Notes under the pieces: model-generated
Seen by the model: the letters and a program-made list of their open reading frames with translations, nothing else
Told to the model about the DNA's origin: nothing
Database searches by the model: none
Program-made: the position numbers and the translations under genes
Origin: Pseudomonas sp. IAC-BECa141
Lineage (GTDB): Bacteria; Pseudomonadota; Gammaproteobacteria; Pseudomonadales; Pseudomonadaceae
Direction of reading: 5' to 3'
DNA length: 64,000 nt
NCBI RefSeq assembly: GCF_020544405.1
Contig: NZ_CP065410.1
Coordinates: 3,472,001-3,536,000, forward strand
Part shown: positions 44,470 through 52,015 of the stretch, one piece after another
Numbering within the stretch: position 1 is the stretch's first letter
Layout: each line of letters starts with the position of its first letter

Positions 44470-45050
44470 ACACGCTGTATTCCTTCCGCCGCTGCCCGTA
44501 CGCGATGCGGGCGCGGATGGCCCTGCGTTATTCGGGCGTGCCGGTGGACATCGTCGAAGTCAGCCTCAAGGCCAAACCGGCCGCGATGCTGGCGATCTCG
44601 CCCAAGGGCACGGTGCCGGTGCTGGATGCGAACGGTCAGGTGATCGATGAAAGCCTGGAGATCATGCGCTGGGCGCTGGCGCAGCATGATCCGGATGACT
44701 GGTTGCTGAATGGCGATTCAAGGATCGCCGAGTTGATCGAAACCAACGACCAAGTGTTCAAGGTTCACTTGAATCGCTACAAGTATGCCGAGCGTTATCC
44801 GGAACAACCGATGGAGGTTTATCGCGCGGAAGGTGCGTTCTTTTTGCAGCGGCTCGATGAGCTGCTCGAAGGTCGCGATTATTTGCTGGCCGGGCATCCG
44901 AGCCTGGCCGATATCGCGTTGTTGCCGTTCGTTCGCCAGTTCGCTCACGTTGATCGTGACTGGTTTGCGCAGACGCCTTACGTGCGGTTGCAGGCCTGGT
45001 TGCAGCGGTTTCTGGAATCGGAGCTGTTCACCGACATCATGAAAAAGTAA
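44466..45050 (+). CDS. Glutathione S-transferase family protein
   Basis: 194 residues. The thioredoxin-fold N-terminus is MNTLYSFRRCPYAMRARMAL, with a Cys-Pro at 10-11 that may be the catalytic pair, then the glutathione-contact loop SPKGTVPVLDANGQVIDES. The all-helical C-terminal domain starts at about residue 85 and includes LAGHPSLADIALLPFVRQF. The substrate is unknown. It is translationally coupled to sbcC, which is an unusual partner but is common in Pseudomonas. Confidence 0.9.
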   Translation: MNTLYSFRRCPYAMRARMALRYSGVPVDIVEVSLKAKPAAMLAISPKGTVPVLDANGQVIDESLEIMRWALAQHDPDDWLLNGDSRIAELIETNDQVFKVHLNRYKYAERYPEQPMEVYRAEGAFFLQRLDELLEGRDYLLAGHPSLADIALLPFVRQFAHVDRDWFAQTPYVRLQAWLQRFLESELFTDIMKK

Positions 45051-45055
45051 GCGCG

Positions 45056-45313
45056 TTACGCCAGCACTTCACACATGCCGATCGCCGAGCAATCCACTTC
45101 GAACGGGCCGAGAAAACCGCTGGAAGTTTTCACCGGCGGATTGCCGGCCAGCAGCCCCAGCGCATTGGCCCGTTCGATGTTGTGCGCGATGTTGTGGTTG
45201 GCCTCTATGGCCCGGGCCAGCCCTCCGACCGAGCCCTGGCCGAACCCCAGGAGCGAGGCGCCGTTGGTCATGAACGCCAGTCCGGCAATGACCCAGAGTC
45301 TGTAGCCTTTCAT
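45056..45313 (-). CDS. Small exported protein, unknown
   Basis: 85 residues with an N-terminal hydrophobic segment (residues 5-24, signal peptide or anchor) and two Cys near the C-terminus (DCSAIGMC), possibly a disulfide. It overlaps the upstream small membrane gene by four bases. Not recognised. Confidence 0.55.
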   Translation of the reverse strand: MKGYRLWVIAGLAFMTNGASLLGFGQGSVGGLARAIEANHNIAHNIERANALGLLAGNPPVKTSSGFLGPFEVDCSAIGMCEVLA

Positions 45314-45522
45314 GCTCCGCCGACTCCCGCGAGTTCAGTTGAATCCACCGCCGCGTTTTGCGAGCGGAGTTCGAACTGGATGCCGGGATGTGCAACGTCG
45401 ATCGGTGCTTCGAAGCTGTGTTGCGACTGCGATGCCAGACTGACAAACAGCACCATGACCAGGTACAGACCGATGGCCACGTAGGCGCCGCGCTTGGCGG
45501 AAATGATGATTGAACTGGCCAT
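45310..45522 (-). CDS. Small membrane protein, unknown
   Basis: 70 residues with ACGGAG 8-9 bases upstream and one membrane helix (about 12-30, GAYVAIGLYLVMVLFVSLAS). The rest is periplasmic-looking. It is the first gene of a coupled pair with the 85-residue protein. Not recognised. Confidence 0.6.
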   Translation of the reverse strand: MASSIIISAKRGAYVAIGLYLVMVLFVSLASQSQHSFEAPIDVAHPGIQFELRSQNAAVDSTELAGVGGA

Positions 45523-45686
45523 GATGTGTGCTCCGTGGACAATGTTTCGAGGTCCACAGAATCGATCAAAAAAGCCGGGGTAACCACTCAGCGTTTGCCA
45601 TAGTAACCATCAGCTTCGTTGATTATTTAGCCGATCTATCTCGCCGTTTGAAAATAGCTATCGCCGGTCGAACCGCAGACAAAAAA

Positions 45687-45755
45687 CTGCCCAAGGCTGC
45701 GATCTTTTGATTTTGCTTTTTAGAAACAAGATCAAAGGATCGCAGCCTCGGGCAG
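45687..45755. repeat. Long imperfect inverted repeat, GGCTGCGATC(T)TTTGAT type
   Basis: CTGCCCAAGGCTGCGATCTTTTGAT and ATCAAAGGATCGCAGCCTCGGGCAG are imperfect complements around a 19-base centre. Stems containing GATCGCAGCCT recur in Pseudomonas intergenic DNA. It lies between two small minus-strand genes and may end or stabilise transcripts. Confidence 0.8.
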
Positions 45756-45776
45756 TTCCAGGGCGTGACGGAAATT

Positions 45777-45956
45777 TCAGTGTTGGGCTTTGTGATCCAG
45801 CGCGGCGTAGAAGTTGGCGCTTTGTTGCAGGTATTTCTGGGTGTAGCTCTGGGTGTGGGATTTTTTGCTGCTGATTTCAACGTTGGCACTGGCTGGCAGG
45901 GCCACGGTGGCGGAGATGGCGGAAGCGGCAATCACGGAGAAGAGATTGAAGTTCAT
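45777..45956 (-). CDS. Small exported protein, unknown
   Basis: 59 residues. The start MNFNLFSVIA has GAGGG 9 bases upstream and leads a clear signal peptide ending PASA; the longer open frame upstream is rejected. The mature peptide is about 35 residues, rich in Ser, Lys, Gln and Tyr, with the repeat-like SHTQSYTQKYLQQS and ending LDHKAQH. Not recognised. Confidence 0.6.
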   Translation of the reverse strand: MNFNLFSVIAASAISATVALPASANVEISSKKSHTQSYTQKYLQQSANFYAALDHKAQH

Positions 45957-46085
45957 GGCGGTAACCCTCGTGTTCAGTTGGCTTGCTTGCCCGGTTGGGC
46001 CGTGAAGCAAACTTAACGCTCGAGGGTTGATCGCTTGAAATGCTTTGCAACATTACCTGTTATCAGCAGGATTAATACAAAGCGT

Positions 46086-46108
46086 CAGGCCCCGCAGACC
46101 GGGGCCTG
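46086..46108 (-). terminator. Hairpin after the lactonase gene
   Basis: CAGGCCCC pairs with GGGGCCTG around a 7-base loop just past the lactonase stop. There is no strong T run on the minus strand, so it is a likely but unproven terminator. Confidence 0.5.
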
Positions 46109-46112
46109 CGGC

Positions 46113-47288
46113 TTATTGACGCACGAGAAACTTGAGGTCGCTCGGGGCGTCCATCGGCAGTTTTTGCACGGTTTTGCCCAGCAGACCGGTCTTGCCGTCG
46201 CGCTCGACCACGACAATCTGGTTGCTCTTCTGGTTGGCGATCAGCAGGAATTTACCGCTTGGATCGAGGCTGAACTCACGCGGGTGGTCGCCTTCCACTG
46301 AACGTCGTTGCAATTCCTTTAGCTGGCCGCTGGCCGGGTCAATCGCGAATACCAGCAGCTGATTGGCAGTGCCACGGTTACTGACGTAAAGGAATTTGCC
46401 GTCGGCGGACGCATGCAGCGCCGCAGCGGCTTTGTCCGACGTCGGCTGGCCGGCCGCCAGATCAACCATTTGCGTCTGGGTCAGCACGCCGTCCTTGTAG
46501 TCGAATACCGCGACCTGAGCGCTCATTTCCATGGTCAGCCAGGCATGCTTGCCGTCCGCACTGAACAACAGATGACGCGGCCCACTGCCCGGTGGCAGTT
46601 GCACCGAAGCGGTTTTCGCCGGGGTCAGCGGCAGGTCTGGATTGGCTTTCGGGTCGAATTGGTAGATGAAGACCTTGTCCGCACCGAGATCATTGGAGAA
46701 CACATAACGACCGTCCGGCGAAGAGACCGTCGAGTGCACGTGGTTCGAGGCCTGACGCTCCGGATTGACCCGGCTCGCCGGGTGCGCGCTCATCTGCACC
46801 ACCGGTTTGAGCTGGCCGTCGCTGCCCACCGGCAATACCGCGAGGGTGCCGCCCGGATCTTCAACCACCGAATAGTTGCTGACAAACAGATGGCTGGCGT
46901 CGCCGCTGAGGCTCGAATGGGTCGGCTCGTTGCCCAGGCTCTGGACCTGATTGATCAGGGTCAGGGCGTGGGTCTTGGGATCGATCGAATAACTGCTGAC
47001 GCGACCGACCGGATCTTTCTGGCCTGGACCGTTTTCGTTGACCACGAACAACCGGTTCTGATCCTTGGACACGGTCAGCCACGACGGGTTTTCGCTCTTG
47101 ATCACTTGCAGCGGCTTGGCGGCGATCTGGCCGGTGGCGCTGTCGAAGCTCATCCGGTAGATGCCTTCGCTGGGGCCGGCAGTGTAGGAGCCCACCAAAA
47201 ACTGGAAGCTTTCGGCCGAGGCACTGGAAAGGCCCATCGCGCCGACGCTGCCGGCCATCAGCAATGGCCAGAATTTACGCATGTTCAT
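46113..47288 (-). CDS. Exported lactonase-family seven-bladed beta-propeller (YbhE/Pgl type)
   Basis: 391 residues with a signal peptide (MRKFWPLLMAGSVGAMGLSSASA). Blades are marked by ENPSWLTVSKDQNRLFVVNE, HSSLSGDASHLFVSNY, VHSTVSSPDGRYVFSNDLGADKVFIY, GPRHLLFSADGKHAWLTME and HPREFSLDPSGKFLLIAN, the family pattern of 6-phosphogluconolactonase-like proteins. Being exported, it should act on lactones in the periplasm, not on 6-phosphogluconolactone. It overlaps the upstream 105-residue gene by four bases. It lies beside a sugar-acid catabolic cluster, so it might open the matching aldonolactone; that link is inferred. Confidence 0.85.
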   Translation of the reverse strand: MNMRKFWPLLMAGSVGAMGLSSASAESFQFLVGSYTAGPSEGIYRMSFDSATGQIAAKPLQVIKSENPSWLTVSKDQNRLFVVNENGPGQKDPVGRVSSYSIDPKTHALTLINQVQSLGNEPTHSSLSGDASHLFVSNYSVVEDPGGTLAVLPVGSDGQLKPVVQMSAHPASRVNPERQASNHVHSTVSSPDGRYVFSNDLGADKVFIYQFDPKANPDLPLTPAKTASVQLPPGSGPRHLLFSADGKHAWLTMEMSAQVAVFDYKDGVLTQTQMVDLAAGQPTSDKAAAALHASADGKFLYVSNRGTANQLLVFAIDPASGQLKELQRRSVEGDHPREFSLDPSGKFLLIANQKSNQIVVVERDGKTGLLGKTVQKLPMDAPSDLKFLVRQ

Positions 47289-47602
47289 TCGGTTTCATCC
47301 TCGTCATCGGCGCTGCTCAGTACATCGCCGAGGCAGACCAGACGGTGTTCGCCAACGGTTTTGGTGTCGCTGGCAAAACCGACGATCAGCCAGCTCTGCA
47401 GATCTTCATCAAACGTCGCCGCTGCAACTTGAGCCGGGGTGAATTCCCAATGCTTGGCGACCCGGCCATTGATGCATTCGATGTGCAGGTTGTCGTCTTC
47501 GTCGAGGGCGAATTCGAAAGCGTGCAGGCCGTCGATTTCGACCATACCGCAGTGTTCGAGGGCGTTGAGAAGGGTGTCGGTTACGGCAGTCATGGCAATC
47601 AT
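47285..47602 (-). CDS. Small conserved protein of unknown function, coupled to the lactonase gene
   Basis: 105 residues from MIAMTAVTDT; a Met three codons later is possible, and a long upstream frame that reads through a REP pair is rejected. It is acidic, with a compact alpha/beta look (EIDGLHAFEFALDEDDNLHIE, then QVAAATFDEDLQSWLIVGFA) and a Glu/Asp-rich tail. There is no signal peptide. Not recognised. Confidence 0.6.
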   Translation of the reverse strand: MIAMTAVTDTLLNALEHCGMVEIDGLHAFEFALDEDDNLHIECINGRVAKHWEFTPAQVAAATFDEDLQSWLIVGFASDTKTVGEHRLVCLGDVLSSADDEDETE

Positions 47603-47650
47603 GTCTTTCAGGGGAAAGGGCCAATGATAGCTCAAAGCAGTCGCTGAGCC

Positions 47651-47743
47651 CCTGTGGGAGCGAGCTTGCTCGCGAATACGGAGTGTCAGGCAATCAACAA
47701 GTGACTGGACGACCGCCTTCGCGAGCAAGCTCGCTCCCACAGG
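47651..47743. repeat. REP pair, GGGAGCGAGCTTGCTCGCGA type
   Basis: Inverted copies CCTGTGGGAGCGAGCTTGCT(CGCGAA) and (TTCGCG)AGCAAGCTCGCTCCCACAGG lie about 40 bases apart, after the dehydrogenase gene and before the small gene. Confidence 0.92.
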
Positions 47744-47757
47744 GATCTCGGGGTGGC

Positions 47758-49338
47758 TTAGAGGGCTTCGCGCGATGGCTTGCCGTCGACCAGCCGCTGA
47801 ATGCGCAGCGGGTTGGCGTTTTTCAGCGGTTCCGGCAGCAGGCTGTCGGGGTAGTTCTGGAAGCACACCGGACGCAGGAAACGATCGATCGCCAAAGTGC
47901 CCACCGAGGTGCCACGGGCATCGGAGGTCGCCGGATACGGCCCGCCGTGGACCATCGAATCACAGACTTCGACACCGGTCGGATAACCGTTGAGCAGGAT
48001 CCGCCCGACCTTCTGTTCCAACAACGGCGTCAGCTCCGGGAAGCGCTCGAAATCCGTCTGCTCGCCGATGATTGTCGCCGTGAGCTGTCCGTGCAGGCCC
48101 TGCAATGCCGCGCTCAACTGCGCCTTGTCGGCCACTTCGACAATCACCGTGGTCGGCCCGAACACTTCTTCCTGCAGCACTTCATCGCCATCGATCAGCA
48201 GGCTGACGTCCGCCTTGAACAACTGTGGCTGCGCCTGATTGCCTTGCTGCGGATTGCCCGCCAGATGCTCGATACCGGTGTGCGCCAAGAGTTTTTCCAG
48301 GCCCTTGCCGTAGCTGCCAAGGGTGCCGGCATTGAGCATGGTTTGCGCCGGTTGATCACCGATCAGCGCCGCCACCTGCTCAACAAACGCGCTGAACTGC
48401 GGCGAGCGAATACCGATCACCAGACCCGGGTTGGTACAGAACTGGCCGCAGCCCTGCACCACCGACGCGGTCAGATCGCGGGCGACGGTTTCCGAACGCA
48501 CGGCCAGCGCCTGAGGCAGCACGATCACCGGGTTGATGCTCGACATCTCGGCGAACACCGGGATCGGCTGAGGCCGTGCGGCGGCCATGTCACACAGCGC
48601 CCTTCCGCCTCGCAGCGAACCGGTGAAACCCACAGCCTGAATGGCCGGATGCTTGACCAGCCACTCGCCGACGCCGCCACCGTAGATCATGTTGAACACG
48701 CCAGCCGGCATCGCGGTTTTTTCTGCTGCGCGGATCAGCGCGTCGGCCACAAGTTCAGCGGTGGCCATGTGGCCGCTGTGGGCCTTGAACACCACGGGGC
48801 AACCGGCCGCCAGCGCCGACGCGGTGTCGCCGCCGGCAGTGGAGAATGCCAGTGGAAAGTTGCTCGCGCCGAACACTGCCACCGGCCCCAGGCCGATGCG
48901 GTACTGGCGCAGATCCGGACGCGGCAGCGGCTGACGATTCGGCAACGGCAAGTCGATGCGCGCACCATAGAAATCACCGCGTCGCAGGACTTTGGCGAAC
49001 AGTCGCATCTGGCCGCTGGTGCGCCCTCTTTCACCCTGAATGCGCCCGGCAGGCAATGCAGTTTCGCGGCAGACCACGGCGACGAAATCATCGCCCAGCG
49101 CATCCAGTTCATCGGCAATCGCATCGAGAAACTGCGCGCGGCGTTCAGCGCTGAGGCTGCGATACGCCGGATAGGCCGCCGCAGCGGCCTTGGCGGCAGC
49201 GTCCACTTCCGCTTCCGTGGCCTGAATGAAGTCGTGAGGCAGTGCCTCGCCCGTGGTGGCGTCGACGCTTTGCAGCTTGACGTTGCCTGCCGCACTGCGA
49301 CGGCCGCCGATGTAGTTGTGACCGAGAATCTGAGTCAT
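47758..49338 (-). CDS. 2,5-dioxovalerate (2-oxoglutarate semialdehyde) dehydrogenase
   Basis: 526 residues, the length of the KGSADH/AldH family that forms 2-oxoglutarate from its semialdehyde with NAD(P). Motifs: GPVAVFGASNFPLAFSTAGG, the substrate-activating Glu in PVFAEMSSINP, and the nucleophile Cys in QGCGQFCTNPG. EVFGPTTVIVEV near the end is the usual C-terminal mark. It is the last enzyme of oxidative sugar-acid routes. Here it follows the GguC/AraD1-like gene with 9 bases between them, in one operon with the MFS gene. Confidence 0.9.
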   Translation of the reverse strand: MTQILGHNYIGGRRSAAGNVKLQSVDATTGEALPHDFIQATEAEVDAAAKAAAAAYPAYRSLSAERRAQFLDAIADELDALGDDFVAVVCRETALPAGRIQGERGRTSGQMRLFAKVLRRGDFYGARIDLPLPNRQPLPRPDLRQYRIGLGPVAVFGASNFPLAFSTAGGDTASALAAGCPVVFKAHSGHMATAELVADALIRAAEKTAMPAGVFNMIYGGGVGEWLVKHPAIQAVGFTGSLRGGRALCDMAAARPQPIPVFAEMSSINPVIVLPQALAVRSETVARDLTASVVQGCGQFCTNPGLVIGIRSPQFSAFVEQVAALIGDQPAQTMLNAGTLGSYGKGLEKLLAHTGIEHLAGNPQQGNQAQPQLFKADVSLLIDGDEVLQEEVFGPTTVIVEVADKAQLSAALQGLHGQLTATIIGEQTDFERFPELTPLLEQKVGRILLNGYPTGVEVCDSMVHGGPYPATSDARGTSVGTLAIDRFLRPVCFQNYPDSLLPEPLKNANPLRIQRLVDGKPSREAL

Positions 49339-49347
49339 GGGATCTCC

Positions 49348-50340
49348 TTAAAGGGTGCCGATGCTGTCCGGTTCGAATACCGCTGCGACCGGAGCGATGC
49401 CGTTGACCAGCGGTGCGCCGAATTCAGCCTGGCTGATCTCGAACACATCGCCCGGCTGGGTGCGGATGCCGTCGGCAAACGACAGGGTCGCCGTGCCGAA
49501 GAAGTGAATGTGCACATCACCGGGACGCAGGAACTGGCTGTACTTGAAGTGGTGATATTCGAGGTTCGCCAGGCTGTGGCACATGTTGGCCTCGCCGCTG
49601 AGGAATTCGTTCTGCCACAGCACTTGGCCGTCACGCAGGATGCGGCTGGTGCCGGCCAGGTGTTGCGGCAACTCACCCACGCGCAGCTCCGGACCATAGC
49701 TGCAACTGCGCAGCTTCGAATGGGCCAGGTACAGGTAATTCTTGCGCTCCATGACGTGATCGGAGAATTCGTTGCCCACCGCAAAACCGAGGCGATACGG
49801 CTTGCCGTCGTGGCCGATGATGTAGAGACCGGCCATTTCCGGTTCCTCACCGGCGTCTTCGGCAAACGGCGGCAGCGGGAATGGCTGACCGGGACGCACG
49901 ACAATGCTGCCGTCGCCCTTGTAGAACCACTCAGGCTGCACGCCTGCCTGCCCCGCCGCCGGTTTGCCGCCCTCCACGCCCCACTTGAAGATGCGCATGG
50001 TGTCGGTCATCGCCGCTTCGTCGCCGACCTGTTGGTGCATCTTGTCCCGGGCCGACGCGCTGCCGAGGTGCGTGAGGCCGGTGCCACTGACCAGCAGGTG
50101 CGCCGGGTCCGGGTGGTCCAGCGGCGGCAGGATGCGCAGCTCTTTCAGTAACTGCGCGTAATCGTGGCGGGTGCCCAGCCCCAGGGTTTGCACTTGCTGC
50201 GCGAGGGTGCTGCCGGCCTCGATCGCGGCCAGGGCCAGATCACGAACGGTGCGCGCATCCTGCACTTCACACACCAGACCGTTTTCGACCACCCCGACAC
50301 GGCGCTCGCCGCTACTCAATTCGAATTGAACCAGATGCAT
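49348..50340 (-). CDS. GguC/AraD1-family protein (FAH fold), probable 2-keto-3-deoxy-sugar-acid dehydratase
   Basis: 330 residues of the fumarylacetoacetate-hydrolase fold: LLVSGTGLTHLGSASARDKM, EPEMAGLYIIGHDGKPY, AVGNEFSDHVMERKNYLYLAHSKLR and PGDVHIHFFGTATLSFAD. These match AraD1/GguC proteins, some of which dehydrate 2-keto-3-deoxy-pentonates to 2-oxoglutarate semialdehyde. Between a dehydratase (making the keto-deoxy acid) and the semialdehyde dehydrogenase, that step is exactly the one missing. The precise sugar is not shown by sequence. Confidence 0.8.
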   Translation of the reverse strand: MHLVQFELSSGERRVGVVENGLVCEVQDARTVRDLALAAIEAGSTLAQQVQTLGLGTRHDYAQLLKELRILPPLDHPDPAHLLVSGTGLTHLGSASARDKMHQQVGDEAAMTDTMRIFKWGVEGGKPAAGQAGVQPEWFYKGDGSIVVRPGQPFPLPPFAEDAGEEPEMAGLYIIGHDGKPYRLGFAVGNEFSDHVMERKNYLYLAHSKLRSCSYGPELRVGELPQHLAGTSRILRDGQVLWQNEFLSGEANMCHSLANLEYHHFKYSQFLRPGDVHIHFFGTATLSFADGIRTQPGDVFEISQAEFGAPLVNGIAPVAAVFEPDSIGTL

Positions 50341-50376
50341 AAATCCTCTCCTATTCCCTCAAAAACACCGCCGATC

Positions 50377-50484
50377 CCTGTGGGAGCGAGCTTGCTCGCG
50401 AAGGCGGTGCATCAGTCACCACAAATGTTGAATGAGCCGAACACTTCGTCGGATCGCCGCCCGGAGCAAGCTCGCTCCCACAGG
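50377..50484. repeat. REP pair, GGGAGCGAGCTTGCTCGCGA type, one arm degenerate
   Basis: CCTGTGGGAGCGAGCTTGCT(CGCG) is followed about 60 bases later by GCCCGGAGCAAGCTCGCTCC, the same degenerate arm seen at 10361. It lies between the MFS and GguC-like genes of one operon. Confidence 0.85.
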
Positions 50485-50499
50485 GTCGGTGATAGTCAT

Positions 50500-51822
50500 T
50501 CAGGTTCGGGTGGCGCCTCGGGCACTCGCTGCAAACTGCTCGACCGGCAGCACATGTTTGCGCTCCAGCAAGCGATAGACGACGCCCGTCAGAACCAGCC
50601 CGCACACCATCACCGCGGACAGGAAGTACAGGCCCGAAGCGAGGTTGCCGGTGTATTCCTTCAGCGCGCCGATCACGAACGGACCGATATAGCCGCCGAG
50701 GTTGCCCACCGAGTTGATCAACGCAATCCCGGCCGCCGCACTGGCACCGGCGAAGAAGCGACCCGGCAAAGTCCAGAACACCGCCGTGCAGGAAAACAGC
50801 GAGAACGCCACCAGACACAACGCCGCCAGTTGCGCCACCGGCAACGACAGCCAGGCGCTGAGGAACAGGCCGATCGCGCCCAGTACATAGAGCACCGCCA
50901 GATGACCGTAACGGTCATTCAAACGGTCGGAACTGCGCGGAATGATCAGCAGGCCGATGATCCCGAAGATGTACGGCACCGATGACACGAAACCGGTCAC
51001 CAGATCGCTGCCGCCAAACTGTTTGATCAGGGTCGGCAGCCACAGGCCCAGGCCGTAAATGCTCAGGGTCACCGGCAGGTAGAACAGCGCCAGCAGCAAT
51101 ACGCGTTTGTCCTTGAGCGCGTGCAACGGATTGCCGTGACGGGTCTGGCCGTATTCCTGCAGGTCTCTTTTCAGCTCGCCGGCCAGCCAGTCTTTCTCGG
51201 CCTGATCCATCCATTTCACTTGCTGCGGGCCGTCCGGCAGCCAGCGCAATACCGGCCAGGTCAGCAGGATCGCCGGGGTGCCGATGACGATGAACAGCCA
51301 CTGCCAGCCGTGCAGGCCGAGGATGCCGTCCATGCCCAGCAGACCGCCGGACACGGGGCCGGTGATCATCATCGCGATGGGTTGGGAAAGGATGAACAGC
51401 CCGAGGATCTTGCCGCGATGACGCACCGGGAACCATTGGGTGATGTAGTACAGAACGCCGGGAAAGAACCCCGCCTCCGCCGCGCCGAGCAGAAAGCGCA
51501 TGACGTAGAAACTGTGCGGGCCCTGGACGAACGCCATGCCGATGGTGATTGCGCCCCAGGTGATCATGATCCGCGCGAACCAGCGCCGCGCACCAAAGCG
51601 TTCGAGCATCAGGTTGCTGGGAATCTCTAACAGGAAGTAGCCGATGAAGAACAGCCCGGCACCGAGGCCGTAAGCGGCATCGCCGATACCCACGTCGGCG
51701 CCCATGTGCAGCTTGGCGAAGCCGACAGCGGAGCGATCCACATAGGCGATCAGGTACAGCAGGATCAGGAAGGGAATCAGTTTCAGTGTGATGCGCCGGA
51801 CAAGCCGCAGTTCCTGGCTCAT
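50500..51822 (-). CDS. MFS transporter, anion:cation symporter (sugar-acid) type
   Basis: 440 residues with 12 predicted helices. The start has GGAG about 11 bases upstream. ACS-family marks: LIAYVDRSAVGFAKLHMGAD after helix 1, EIPSNLMLERFGARRWFARIMITWG, and AAEAGFFPGVLYYITQWFPVRHRGKILG. This family carries galactonate, glucarate, tartrate and related acids. It is divergent from the IlvD/Edd dehydratase gene and shares its operator region, so it should import the substrate of this pathway. Confidence 0.9.
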   Translation of the reverse strand: MSQELRLVRRITLKLIPFLILLYLIAYVDRSAVGFAKLHMGADVGIGDAAYGLGAGLFFIGYFLLEIPSNLMLERFGARRWFARIMITWGAITIGMAFVQGPHSFYVMRFLLGAAEAGFFPGVLYYITQWFPVRHRGKILGLFILSQPIAMMITGPVSGGLLGMDGILGLHGWQWLFIVIGTPAILLTWPVLRWLPDGPQQVKWMDQAEKDWLAGELKRDLQEYGQTRHGNPLHALKDKRVLLLALFYLPVTLSIYGLGLWLPTLIKQFGGSDLVTGFVSSVPYIFGIIGLLIIPRSSDRLNDRYGHLAVLYVLGAIGLFLSAWLSLPVAQLAALCLVAFSLFSCTAVFWTLPGRFFAGASAAAGIALINSVGNLGGYIGPFVIGALKEYTGNLASGLYFLSAVMVCGLVLTGVVYRLLERKHVLPVEQFAASARGATRT

Positions 51823-51915
51823 GAGATCGGTCTCCGATTGTTGTTTTTATGGAACCTCGGGGGACGCCTCTCACGCAAAGCCGCCAGGGCCATCCCTCCG
51901 TCGAAAACGACTATA

Positions 51916-51926
51916 TAGTAATACTA
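51916..51926. promoter_or_regulatory. FadR-type operator TAGTAATACTA
   Basis: A perfect 11-base palindrome around a central base that fits the FadR/GntR consensus TnGTnnnACnA. It lies between the divergent MFS and dehydratase genes, and the cluster encodes a FadR-type regulator, its likely binder. Confidence 0.6.
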
Positions 51927-51990
51927 ATTACGCAACAACACTTCCAAACCGTCGATTTTGAGCTTATGTTTAGCCAAAGCTCGCAAACAA

Positions 51991-52001
51991 TAGTCTTACA
52001 A
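51991..52001. promoter_or_regulatory. Second FadR-type operator match TAGTCTTACAA
   Basis: A second fit to TnGTnnnACnA, 75 bases from the first and 14 bases before the dehydratase ATG, where a bound repressor would block translation start or transcription. The consensus is short, so it could be chance. Confidence 0.45.
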
Positions 52002-52015
52002 TAAGAGAATCGATC

